This document shows, piece by piece, positions 49,078-60,728 of a stretch of 64,000 nt of DNA. The stretch comes from Paramacrobiotus metropolitanus. Its lineage: Eukaryota; Tardigrada; Eutardigrada; Parachela; Macrobiotidae. The notes beneath the pieces were generated by a model. The model had not been told where the DNA came from. It did not search any database and saw only the letters and a program-made list of their open reading frames with translations. A program made the translations under genes and the position numbers. The stretch spans positions 1,302,001 through 1,366,000 of the forward strand of contig NW_026570231.1 of assembly GCF_019649055.1 (NCBI RefSeq), read 5' to 3'. The first letter of the stretch is position 1. Each line of letters starts with the position of its first letter.

Positions 49078-52000
49078 TTAGAAATGCAACAATTTTTGTT
49101 CGTACTTTGCTAATAGTGGGTTCGTTTCGAAATACCGGAAACCGTTGACGTAGCCATGAAGGTCAGATAGTCGTGTTCTTTCTGCGTCGTTTGTGAGTAA
49201 TAAAGCGAAAGCTCTTTCTTTGAGAGCCAATATATGTTCACATCGTACAATGCGCAGACAGCAGTCCAGAATAGACGAACGAAAGCCAGTGTCATCGCAG
49301 TGCACCTCAAGAGCTATCAATACAAAACCAACAGTTGCATAAGTTGTTTTGGCTTTCCAACAAACAAAGTTTGCTAAGCTATCGTAGTATACGGCCTTTA
49401 CATAGAGCAATGCAATTCTAGAACATTTACTGAGCATAGAGCATTTACTGGCTAATGCCACAAAAAATCAATTTTTTAAGCGTCTTTTAAAAAATTTTTC
49501 GTCTTCTTGGCGTCATATTACATATACTGAAATTTTCGTTTGCCTTGCTGCTACGTGCCTTGCTTATCTTACCTTTAAAAGCTGAACAGCGCACAGCTCC
49601 GCAGTAATCAAACTGCACCATTTTCAGCAGCAGTTGAATTAATTCAAAACTTATTTTCGGAAAGCAGTTTACTGCATCCAGAGCAGCTAAGCGAACGGCT
49701 GAGCACTCATCATTTAAATACTGTACTAAATTCTCTTCCAGATTCGGGACACTTATTTCAATAGCCTTTAAGTGATCCAGTATCCGCAGCTTGTCGGTTA
49801 TCTTTTCTGGCAAAAGTTTCACTGTGTCAGCGAAGTATTTGCAGAACTCGTCCATCCATCTTTGCTTCTGAAGGCAGTCCACGGCTTGCAAGCGCACTGC
49901 TGTGTGTTCTTCGTTACGGGCAAGCGACATGACCTTTTCTTTAACTCCATTCCATCTAGCGGAAAGTTCCTCCTCTAGTGGATTCGATAAATAAAAAATA
50001 TTACGGCACGCTCGAATTCGGTCTCCCGAACTAGGAGAATCTAGGCGCCCGGATATTTCATCGGCAATTGTATCGCAGTAATTGCTCGGAAAGCGTGCAA
50101 GCAGCTGGACAAGGCGGTTTTGGTATTCTGTTTTCTTAACGTAACAGAACAGGAGATCAAAAATTTCATGGAGAATTCTCGTTGTAAAAATTTCATTAAT
50201 CACAAATAAATGGCATGCTGTCCAACGGTTAACGAACAACGCAGAACGGAACATCCGCCACATCTCCTTTTCTATTTCTGCACCAAACTTGCCGTGCCGG
50301 CAACCTGTAATTATGGTGGCGGCAAACCGTACGGCGCGAAATGTATCCGTGCTTGCAACCATTGTAATAACTCGCATCAGCTCCTCAAAGGCGCGATTCT
50401 GGAAATGCGAAAGAAAGCCAAAGTCATAATATAACGAATTTTGCATAATCAATAATTAATATTTTTCTTGAGTGGCTTTTCGTTAGGCAGCTTCCCACTA
50501 ATTTGCGGTTACGTATTTATTACAAATTACTGTTGTGGAAAGTTATTTTCTATAGTGCTAACCCATGTCTCTAGTTGCAGCAAGACTTTATTCTGCAGCA
50601 GGAAATATCCTTTTGCTCGCTCGGTGGACGGCGCATTGGGCAGAAGCGTGCTCAGGACACCGCGTAGGCGTTCGATCCCGGTGGGGCTAGCAATCTGGTC
50701 AATTACTTCGACAGGTTGCGGATTGTTGGTGCTATACGGTAAATCCGCCAGCAGTGTGTCGTAGCCGTAACCGACGACCCATTCTTGTAGCAACTGACGC
50801 CAAAACAATTCACGCGCGTCCAGGTTGTACTGCGTCAGTTTTAGGCATTTTGTTTCCCAGTTGTACTGTAAATTAAACGCCGCTGATCCCTTCTGCACGG
50901 GTTTCTTCAGTAATCCGGGGCCGTTTGCGGGATGTTCCTGCGGAAAACCAAAAAGATATCAAGCCTGTATGTCTGCATTACGGTTGAGTAATATTACCAT
51001 ATCTATAGGTTCAGACTAGAAGTAATACATTCAAGTTTTTTACAATACCAGATACAAAAATGGTTTTTCTTGTATGGTTAAGAGCGATTGCAGTCTAGCG
51101 GCTGCATAGAGCAAAAGCGCGCAAATGAAGCACTGCAGGGTTTCGTCTTTGTCACTGAAAAAATCTACGACTTTGCATGAAAATATTACCCAAAAACTTA
51201 AAAGTAGTTTGCTAATTGTTTGTTAGTACCCTTAAAGCTGACCGCGGCCGGACACGTAAAACGCAATTTTATAGCGAATATGTGTAACAAAAATATTTGG
51301 TATATATATTATCCCAGCGCACAAGTATACCTTCCTGGATGGCTTCGGCATTTTTCGGTTTTGCTTTCCGGTGCGAATTTTGTCCGAGTTATCTCGCTGA
51401 TTTTGAGTCAGCTGGTTTTGTTTGTTCGCGCCGCTCTGTTGTCCAACAAGGACAACCGCTGCGCCTGTATTTTCAGATGCTGCTGACCGCATTCCAAATT
51501 CTGATTAACAAAAACATACTTTAGTGTCTTATCTACATACTTTAGCGTCTCAACATACATTAGTGTCTTATCTTATGTATTATTCTTTTTTGTATATATC
51601 TACACCACTAACCACAAGGACTGCAAATTTACTCGTATAAATTACTGACTTCTCTGAAGTCGCGTTAATACTTTGCAGGAGATAATGCAAAAATAATTTT
51701 TGGGTTGTATTACCATGGCTCGGGGAACTGCGTGTTTGGATCTTAGGAAGCCAGTCTATTTCGGCCAAAGGATCTTCCACCCAAAGATTTTTGTAGAGAT
51801 TCTCCTGGTAAAAACTAACACTGTTGACTGTATAAATCGCCACAAAAATATGGTTAAAATTAAAGGTTCAAAAATTCTAAATATACTTGTATTTTTTAAC
51901 GCATACACCCTGTCACTTTGCGATTGGTGGAAAGACGCCGTTATTTTATAGTGCAGTTTTAGTCTGTGAGTGCGTTTTTTATACTCGTATGTACTTTAAG

Positions 52001-52730
52001 TTATGAAGGGTATACAAAACGTCTGTGCATTTCTCGCACGCTACCTGAAAGCATCAGGTTTCCAGTCGTTCGATGGGATTTTTACGGCGTTATCTCGAAT
52101 TTCCCCTAGTAAATGCACTTTTCGGATTGTGTTTTCTAAAAACAAAATTTCCTGCTCCTGGGCACCAAATGTTTTGTAAGCCGCAGGCAATAAAGACGGT
52201 CCATAGACGATATCAATCTTCTTATGAATTTGAGATTTTTTTGCGCTGGGAGCAAAAGTCTCAGTTAAAAACCTTCCTAGAACTTCATCCATCAAGGGAA
52301 AGGTCAGCATATTCCAGTACATCATCTCAAACTGCGCAGCGTCAATAATTTGCAATCTGAATTTTAAAGGAGGAGCGTATCGCTTATCTGTGACGTTCCG
52401 CACAGCATCTATCAGCTGTTCGTGCCAAGGAGTCGATGATGCTGCGAAAAGGTCATGGCGATCGGAATCGTGCTGTTTGACGAACTTGTAAATTGCTATG
52501 GCTCTTTGATGATTATTAGCAATCAAGTCGTTTATCCATGCATTGGTTTGTGAAGCTTTCTGGGCAAATCTGTTGATTCGCTGTTGGTCGGTTTCCAGTA
52601 TTTTAATTTTGGGTTTCAACAAGATCCGTGACAGGAATGCCTTTTTCAACTTGGCTGCAAGCTTTGGCATTTTGTGAATAACTCCGATCGACTTCTTCCA
52701 AACTTTTTCGTTTCTGATGGTTAGGTGCAT
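49078..52730 (-). CDS. HEAT/ARM-repeat protein
   Basis: Seven exons are proposed: 52730-52045, 51820-51714, 51500-51323 (or to 51331), 51154-51049, 50937-50563, 50398-49573 and 49313-49078. This gives about 837 residues. All joins are in phase except exon 3 to exon 4, which needs a weak TT|GTGCGC donor. The N-terminal 230 residues are basic and helical. A Gln/Asn-rich linker follows. From about residue 500, repeated helical units such as RFAATIITGCRHG, RLQAVDCLQKQRW and AVRLAALDAVNCFPK indicate HEAT repeats. ELFWRQLLQEWVVGYGYD precedes them. Vertebrate HEATR4/HEATR9-type proteins have a comparable layout, but I cannot confirm orthology. HEAT solenoids are usually scaffolds. No enzymatic motif is visible. 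Confidence 0.72.
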
Positions 52731-53226
52731 CTTAGGATGTACGATATGCTGCTAATCGACTACCGATTACCATCAGAAAATAACTTTATTTAAAAAACGG
52801 GTATCATCTCGCAATCAGTTTTAACAAGCACCGCTAATCCCCTGTTAAAATTAGTGCAGTGTTAGAAATGAATTTATCAGGAAGTTGCGTGCTCTGTTAC
52901 ATATAAATACAGCTATTAACGCTGATATTCCAGTGGGCAACTGTATACTTTGATGAGAAAAAATACGATATAATTGATCAAGTAAGTAGTTTTACGCGTA
53001 CGACAACAAAATCAAAATACAGTACATTAACGTCACACATGAATATCCCCTTTCCAAGCAACCAAAAAGGCATACACGCGCGATTGTACTGTACTAATAA
53101 CAAGTTTGTGCCAAATTAGGTGTTCTGTACGATAACAATATAAAACACATAATATTATTAATATGTTATGTCAATATGTATACCAAAATTTTCGCTGCTT
53201 ATACTAACTGTAAGAAGTAAACGCTG

Positions 53227-53247
53227 TTTTCGTATTAAATACGAAAA
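53227..53247. repeat. 21-nt perfect palindrome
   Basis: TTTTCGTATT, one A, then AATACGAAAA: ten-base arms around a single central base. Confidence 0.9.
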
Positions 53248-53252
53248 TACGT

Positions 53253-53321
53253 AGCTGCTGTGTCCGTAAAAGTAAGAAGTATGAAATTTTCATACTTCTT
53301 ACTTTTACGGACACAGCAGCT
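53253..53321. repeat. 69-nt perfect palindrome, 34-bp arms
   Basis: The left arm begins AGCTGCTGTGTCCGTAAAAG and the right arm is its exact reverse complement, with only one base (T) between them. All 34 pairs match by direct reading. Confidence 0.93.
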
Positions 53322-53478
53322 GCTGATCTTACTATACGTACTACTAATCATTTCCTTTGTAAGACGTACGTGTTAGGTGCTAAAAGTTTTTCGCATAATT
53401 TGCTTTGTAGTTTGTGCTACGAGTAGAGTTACTTGAAGATGGCATTAGCACTGCGCCTACATCGGTTCTTTAACTGAA

Positions 53479-53523
53479 ACGTTTTTGCAAGTTAATCACG
53501 CCTGTATTAACTTGCAAAAACGT
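53479..53523. repeat. 18-bp inverted repeat with 9-nt loop
   Basis: ACGTTTTTGCAAGTTAAT and its exact reverse complement, separated by CACGCCTGT. Confidence 0.9.
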
Positions 53524-53751
53524 GATTAACTAAATTATTGTTGACGTAATTTGTCCGCAAACTTTCGGCTGATTATTTTACACGGCAGAAACGTGGTTAA
53601 ATATCACGACAGCAGCAAGATCACAAGAAGAATCGCAGCACAGTATCGATATACTCGTATTATAGTGTGTTTTATTAAGGAATAGTCATCCAAATCAGTA
53701 AAAGTACAAACGCTAAAACACTTAATTATAGGGTAATTTTTTTATACGTAG

Positions 53752-53803
53752 GTAACTGGTTTCCAGATAATATCGAAGTAACTGATTTCCAGATAATATC
53801 GAA
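53752..53803 (+). repeat. 26-bp tandem duplication
   Basis: Two adjacent copies of a 26-mer containing TTTCCAGATAATATCGAA, with one mismatch. Confidence 0.88.
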
Positions 53804-53870
53804 GTATCATAACTATACAGACAGCGGTAAGATTTTCGTACTGCATTTACTCTACACAACGTATCTCTCC

Positions 53871-54149
53871 CTACATTATGTAAACATTTGAAGCGTTCCG
53901 ACCGGTGTCAGGGTCAGCAGCATCCCGAGGGCTCCCAATTAAAGGCGTGCTTAAGTTTGAGCGCTCTTCGATTTTAGGTGGCAGAAGCGCTCTTGAAATG
54001 ATGTCTTCCGTTTCTGAGGAACTTGCCTTGTGGTTTCTGGATACATTTGCGCGGTGAGGAGTAGACCCACTATTCAATCCAGAATCGCCACAAGACATTT
54101 CGGACATGAGAAAAATAAGAGGCAACAGACAAATCATATTCCTTTCCAT
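53871..54149 (-). CDS. Possible small secreted peptide precursor
   Basis: A 92-codon ATG-initiated frame. The N-terminus MERNMICLLPLIFLMSEMSC resembles a signal peptide. The rest is polar and low in aromatic residues, with single dibasic-like and Arg sites but no clear amidation signal (Gly-Lys-Arg). A GTAGGG just at the stop could be a splice donor. It could be a neuropeptide-type precursor or a chance frame. Confidence 0.27.
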   Translation of the reverse strand: MERNMICLLPLIFLMSEMSCGDSGLNSGSTPHRANVSRNHKASSSETEDIISRALLPPKIEERSNLSTPLIGSPRDAADPDTGRNASNVYIM

Positions 54150-56121
54150 GGTCTATTAATCGGCAACGGTTGGGAGTTCAATTAGTAAAAGGACAGCATT
54201 GGATACATACATATAGTAATGTCACGAATTTGGTAAAAGCGACTGCAGATATTCGCTAAAATCAGTTTTTTTTGTAGGTCTGATGTAAGATAAAACGCAA
54301 TAAACAGGTGTGATAACGCGCGCATTTTATAGTTGCGGGAAACTTCCGGGTGTGTGAAAGGTTATCTGGCTTGTGCGACCATCGCACTTCGGAAGCAATA
54401 ACAAAAAACAGTTATCATCAACTTTCGTTCAAAAATATTTTAATGGTTTTATAAATTGTACCGTTCATACCAGCACACCCGTTCAACATTAGTAGAAAAA
54501 ACCATATACTTATATCCAGACTTGAGCTTACCGTCATAATTTTTATGTGGGCTGTAATCGTATAGTATGTATAATTCACGGAAAGGTCTTCAACTTGTCC
54601 ACACTGTCCACACACTACTGTAGCTATAGATCGCTTGAACTGCTAATTCATCTGCCTGATATAGCCATGTACAACGGCAAAAGAAACCGTTACTTTATTT
54701 AAGCGCGAGTTGATTTTTCAAACCCAACAAATAAATGTGTTGATATGCACAGCCATTGTAATACAGTGAATGTCACTGATGCAGGCACAACGCTTTGTAT
54801 TTCCAGTAATGCTCGAACAAAAAAGTATAAAAACCGAAGGATCGAATTACTTACGCAAATATATATAGACTTCCACCTTACAAAAACTCAACCCAGTCGA
54901 TGACGCATTGCATATTACATGCCGCAAAACATGGTTTTTTAAATTTATTTTTGTAGAAGCTGCAAAGATAAAGGGTCATAATATTAATAATATTATTACA
55001 ATCCTGATCCTCACTATCTTTGCAGCTGTCCCACAATATTGCTGGCACATCTTTGTGTTGCGTTTACGCAGTTATTAATACTGTTATAATATCTCGCGAT
55101 AACCGCGAAATGCTTATTTTCATTGTGGCAGAATTACTCATACTGGAAGAGCGGTACATACTTAATAACGTATACGCTCGTTATTTTAATGATGCGTATG
55201 CATAATGATGTAACAGTTATTATAGTATTTATATACGAATATGTGTATCGTACCGCAGTTTATGGTGCACAAGTGGCTTTCGATAGTGCCTGTGCCACTG
55301 AGAAATTATTGTGAAAAATACGATGACTGCTTTGGGAATGTTTTAGTTTTGCAATATAGCAAATGTTACTCTAATAGAATATACCAATGTCCGGTAGCAT
55401 TGCAGCGGACAGTTGGATGAACTCGTCGACATGTGATTAGGATCAAATTGAGTATTCAAAGAAAATTACTTCCTTCCCAGCTGAAAACTGACGTGTCCCA
55501 CAACAAAAATCGATTTATGCTCGGATGGAAGAATTCAAGATTTTCCTAATGGACTAATCTGAAGAAGACTCTTAGCCACGCAATGCACAGTACATCCCCA
55601 CAGTATACAGACACTTGCAGCTTTAATGTTCATGTATTTAGTGGAACATGAACTAAAATAGCTTAACTAAACATCCAGTCATGATCATGATGAGATTTCC
55701 CGAGCAGCTTCAGCAAGCGCCCAGAGCCGGGCACAATTAGTTACAGCACATCTTATGCTTGAAGGATTCCTCTTATGTCTGTTGGTGATTAACACTCCAA
55801 CTGTGGATGGTCACTGTACACCGTTTTTATGGAATTATTTTGCCAAATAACCATGATGGAAAAGGCATGCGCTGTATTGCCTTTACATCAATATTGATTA
55901 ATTCTTCTAAGCAGAATATAATCGTAAATTATATCAGCTGTGATTTTAATCGGTTGTAAACAGCCTGACCACCGGAATACGCGCGGTGCATGGTCTTTAC
56001 TGTTATCAGCGTGACTCATGATCCCCATAATCATCGGCTTATTAATTTCGGATCTTATCATATGTTGTAATTTTGTCACATATTAAATTGTAGCAGATCA
56101 GAATGGTCTCCTGGATTAATT

Positions 56122-59100
56122 ATGCCTCAATTTGCAACAGTATTACAGTTTTTGTTTATTTCCACGGTGGCTCATAACATTTATTCCAACTCTGATGCGG
56201 AAAAGTTGTACATCGACTTGATGCGCGATTATAACAAGCTGATTCGACCGGTTGTACATAACACGGAAATACTGAATGTTTCGATGGGACTAAAGTTTAC
56301 TCAACTTATCGATGTGGTAATTCACGTTCAAACGTAAAAATCTTGTGTATGAAAGTCTTCTTTGCGTAAATATTATCTGCAATTTCAGGATGAAGTCAAC
56401 CAAGGTATTTGAATGTTCAAATATTCATCTTTCTAAATTAACAACAAATTTACAACCCGCATCAATAAATTTTTCTGAAATTAACCGATGGTTTATTGTT
56501 GCAAGTGATCACAACAAATGTCGTCGTTCGACAGGTGAGTGCGCATAAAATCCCTTATACATACTGTAACAAATAATAGCCTGAGTTGTACAATGCAAAA
56601 AATTCCGCCGCAAAAATTGGTAGAGTAAATCGGTAGATAGAATCAAATCTCAGCGTGTTTAGATGTTACTTTGGGATACGCTCTTGTATAGAAATATACA
56701 AAGAATAAAGAATCAACCGTGCCGATCACTGATTTTAGAAACATATTTTTAAAAAAAAACGCTGTAATATTTTGAACTACGTACAATACAACGTACCTTC
56801 AAATACATCATTTTCATTCATTATTCATTTTTTGTTTTAACTTTTAAAAAGACCTGGAACGATTTCAAGCTCGTATGGAATCCAAAGAATTATGGCGGCA
56901 TAGAAAATATTTACATTCCCAGTGAATCACTCTGGCTACCAGATCTTGTGCTTTATAACAAGTGAGTACTGTAACTGTACTGTGGTTCACTACATTAACG
57001 TTTGCCACAATGTTAAAGCGTTCGCATTTACGTTACGTTTACTTTGCATACGTGATCATTAATTCATTACTACACAACTAGTGATGTAAGCAACTTTATA
57101 GCCTGTTAATCGAATGTTTTAATTATAGTGCGGATGGTAACTATCAAATTACTATGATGACAAAGGTCACCGTACGATACACTGGAGATGTTATATGGGA
57201 CCCGCCAGCAATATATAAAAGTTACTGCAGAATAGATGTGCAGTATTTTCCCTATGTACGTAAAATATGGAACTGTCTTGATGTATGCGCACGCAGCATT
57301 ATTAGTAACCAATTTAACCGCTGATTACCTTCATCGTTGCTTTATATAAAAACGGCATGAAATTTTTAGGACAAACAGTCCTGCGACATGAAATATGGAA
57401 GCTGGACGTATGATGGGCTTAGCGTTAATTTGCTACCAATTCGTGGCTACGAACAGGATGATAAAAGAATTGAAATTGGAATGGATTTATCCGAGTAAGA
57501 GGATATAGAATTTTCTTTGTATCTTTAGCACACGTTAATTTTACAAAGTATTTGCCAAAAAGATGGCGCGCGCGGCTTAATCCAGTAAATCATCAATCAC
57601 TTTACTTCTGCAATATTTTCTCTGTTTTGTATAATTAAACGCAGGTACAAGCCAAGCGTGGAATGGGATATTTTGGAGGTACCGTGTATCTATATATGTA
57701 GTTATCCACGTACAGGCAACTGGTGTAATATCCCATCGCGAAAAGAAATTCACTGCTGTTTTCAAAATGTAGCCAGTTTCAGGCTAAATATTTTCATGTC
57801 AATCAAAACTTGAAATATTTCGCTACGTTCTTCGTGGCAGCCTAAAGAGGAGTGCCACCGATAAACATGACATGTTTACACTGCCAAGTGTCAAAATGTC
57901 ATTTGATCTGCCTGAAATCAGTGGGGAAGATTCATTAAAATCCAACTTTTTAGGCCTTTGCGAGCCGGCATACCCTTTTTTATGCATGTTGCCGTGAACC
58001 GTATCTCGACATCACCTTTACTCTTGTTATTCGCCGGAAAACATTGTTTTATACAAGTAAGATGGGATGTTTTACAACCGATTATGCATAAAAGAACTAC
58101 TTAATTACTTCAATAATTCTTTTAAGCCATAAGGCTGCATATATAGCTTGTGGTCATGTTATTTCACACTTTATTCTCGACAGCCGCCTTATATGTAATT
58201 AAATAAGTAATAATTTCTCTGAACTATTATATGCGTATACTCATATTAAGAAGTTTATTACAGTACCACGCAGGAATGTTTAACACTATTATATCTTTCC
58301 ACCAGAACTAGGATTAACAACTCTGTTGCAGTAAATTTGATCAGCCCCTGCGTTGCAATTTCGTTTTTGACGGTTTTCGTATTCTACCTTCCATCGGATT
58401 CGGGAGAGAAGGTCACTCTTTGCATTTCCATCCTGTTATCGCTGACTGTATTTTTCCTTCTTCTTTCTGAGGTAATTCGTACCGCTTTTCTGCATATGCA
58501 ATACATACGACGTACTTAATTGCGTTGACTGTAACAGCAAGCCGGTCCCTACAAAATACTGCCAAATTAATGTAGCTTGTTTGCTATTAAAGTGATCCGT
58601 TCTTATTTTTGGTATATTATATTATTTATGGTATATTACTCTGGTGGTGCATTACTCTTTTGTTGTTACATTACTCTGTACGAGATTATTTATAAAACCA
58701 GCCTTTTGTTTCCACGCAGATCATTCCGCCAACTTCTTTCACGGTAAGCGTGCAATTTAGTTTGAATCGCGCTGAACTTGCAAGAGTTTAATACACGCAA
58801 TTGTTGCAGGTTCCGCTGATTGGGAAATACCTTTTGTTTACAATGGTGGGTTATTAAAAAATCGAAAAAAAGTAGATTAATACATGAAAAAAATATTTAT
58901 ACACATGCGGAAATAAATTTTTGGTATAGGTATAACTAGAAGTATCATCATATGTTAAATGATTTACAGGTTCTGGTGACGCTTTCTATCGTCGCGACTA
59001 TCATTGTCTTGAATATTCATGTGGGTTATCAAATTACCGATCACACATGTCTGAGTGAATTTTAATTTTGACACCCTGACTTAATTCCGTTCGGCACATC

Positions 59101-60039
59101 TGACAGTTGGCGCAATCATTTTAGTTCCGTAATCCGTCGACACATAGGATGCGACCGTGGGTGCGACGAATATTTCTCCAATTACTGCCCAAATTGCTTG
59201 GCATCCAAAGACCAAGTGATAAAGACCGCGCCAGAAGTCTCACCAAGAAGAAAGGTAATACGCGTCTGCACGAATATGAGCGGGTCGAACGGCAACCGCT
59301 ATGCGGCTATCAATCACGCGGCGGCCCGTCAGCCCATGCCGTACCACGACCGGATACGTTATTGATCAGCGGACTGGCCCAGCGGAGATTAGGCTACGAT
59401 CTGCAGAATGTGATTGATGGGATAAACTATATTGTGGATCATGTTAAAGAAACTACGGAGAGCAATCATGTAAGCAAACTCTGAACGCCCATCTGTAGAC
59501 TACGGGAACAATCTGGCGGGAATCTGGATCGGCCAACACTACAACCGCCATGCTAGTTAATTCGCCACAGCGCCCAAATTACCCACATTGTCCAAATGGA
59601 TAAATCAATAACAATTATAACAGCCCGAAAATTTCCGTGGTCGTAAATGGTACTGACCCGGAAGCATAAGGTTACCAATAAATTGCCGAATCACAAGCTG
59701 CTAAAACTTTAAATATATTTCGCGACCTCAAAACGCGCGAGGCCTATTATCCAGAGTAATTTTCGCCTTAAAAATAAAGTTCAATTCATTATAGAATTCA
59801 ATCTGACAAAACTTTTGCAGACTGTACAAGACTGGAAGTATTTCGCATTAGTGTTGGATCGCCTGTGCTTATGGATATTTTCCCTCGTATGCATTGCCGG
59901 CACAGCCGCAATTATTCTGAATGCGCCGCCCTTGTATGAAACCCAGCAACCCATCCCACAACCCTGTCTCAGTCACGTTATACCCGGAAGTCTTGAATCC
60001 TGGCAATGTCTGTTTGCTAATTCGGAAGAGGAGGAATGA
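56122..60039 (+). CDS. Nicotinic acetylcholine receptor subunit, alpha type
   Basis: Exons 56122-56316, 56389-56404, 56852-56961, 57129-57255, 57370-57494, 57645-57678, 57954-58056, 58332-58471, 58720-58743, 58810-58845, 58970-59020, 59125-59469 and 59821-60039. A signal peptide leads into [20 protein letters not shown]. The Cys-loop ([15 protein letters not shown]) and loop C with vicinal cysteines ([10 protein letters not shown]) mark an alpha subunit. M1, M2 ([20 protein letters not shown], with the Glu-Lys pair of cation channels), M3 and M4 are intact. The M3-M4 loop is about 120 residues. The receptor is an acetylcholine-gated cation channel at neuronal or neuromuscular synapses. Exons 2 and 3 do not join in phase, and the conserved LTTN-x-W segment expected between them is not found as a splice-bounded exon. 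All other joins are consistent. Confidence 0.88.
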
Positions 60040-60728
60040 ATAGAACGATGCCGTTATAAGCTGTACAGTTTTATGACCTTTAGATGGCACCTACTGTCAA
60101 ACTGAGCCAAATGCACTCCTATCTTGATTTTTTGTATTTTTATCACTCTTTTTTAACTTCGTTTTGTACTGATCGGTGTATCTTGTCAAAACTCATTCCA
60201 CCTTGAACAAAACGCAAGATCTAATGTACTTAAGCAAAATGCATTGCTTTGCATGATATTACTATGCAGGTAACGTAGCAGCGCAAACTCGTAATTTTCA
60301 GGATTTCTTCCCGCTGGGTCGCTGCAGATTAATAAGAATTTTTGGAAGAGCATGTTTACCAGAGTACCAGAATTTTAATTGTACAAAAGCCATGCGGTCA
60401 CTGCGTGAAGTATCAATTGGAGAATCCTTACATGATTACAAATACAATAATCAGTCACTGCATTATGGCTGACACCATACCAAATTTTGTAGGTGTCGTA
60501 CCTCTAAATAATAATTATACGTGCGTCGGCAGTATAATTACTAAACAAAATGTCTAGATAACTGTCCGCCTGCATTTTGCCAAGCGAGATCTGTTCGAGC
60601 AGCGTACAATAATAACCAATTTTAATCAATAAAGATGACAATTAAGAAACCAAAATTCAGAATCAGTCTTACGAGACGTCCAGTGTCAGCGTGGAAAAAA
60701 ATGGCAAAGTCCAGTAGTCACTTTTGAA
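60040..60728. other. Convergent 3' region, nicotinic receptor and SDS22
   Basis: Holds the 3' UTRs of two tail-to-tail genes. An AATAAA at 60628-60633 fits the receptor transcript. No gene is seen. Confidence 0.45.
60628..60633 (+). terminator. AATAAA poly(A) signal of the nicotinic receptor gene
   Basis: Canonical hexamer about 590 bases after the stop codon. Confidence 0.45.

Larger units (their letters stand above)
52731..56121. other. Gene-poor region with clustered palindromes
   Basis: AT-rich, 3.4 kb. It contains three perfect inverted repeats and a 26-bp tandem duplication (listed separately), one small frame with a signal peptide, and otherwise no supported gene. It separates the divergent HEAT-repeat and nicotinic receptor genes, so both promoters lie here. 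Confidence 0.4.

Noticed and set aside
57844-57953. Open frame ([16 protein letters not shown] and onward) in the nicotinic receptor intron before loop C
   Set aside because: Using its acceptor would put a stop in the reading frame, and the flanking exons already join in phase 0 with conserved spacing to the vicinal cysteines.
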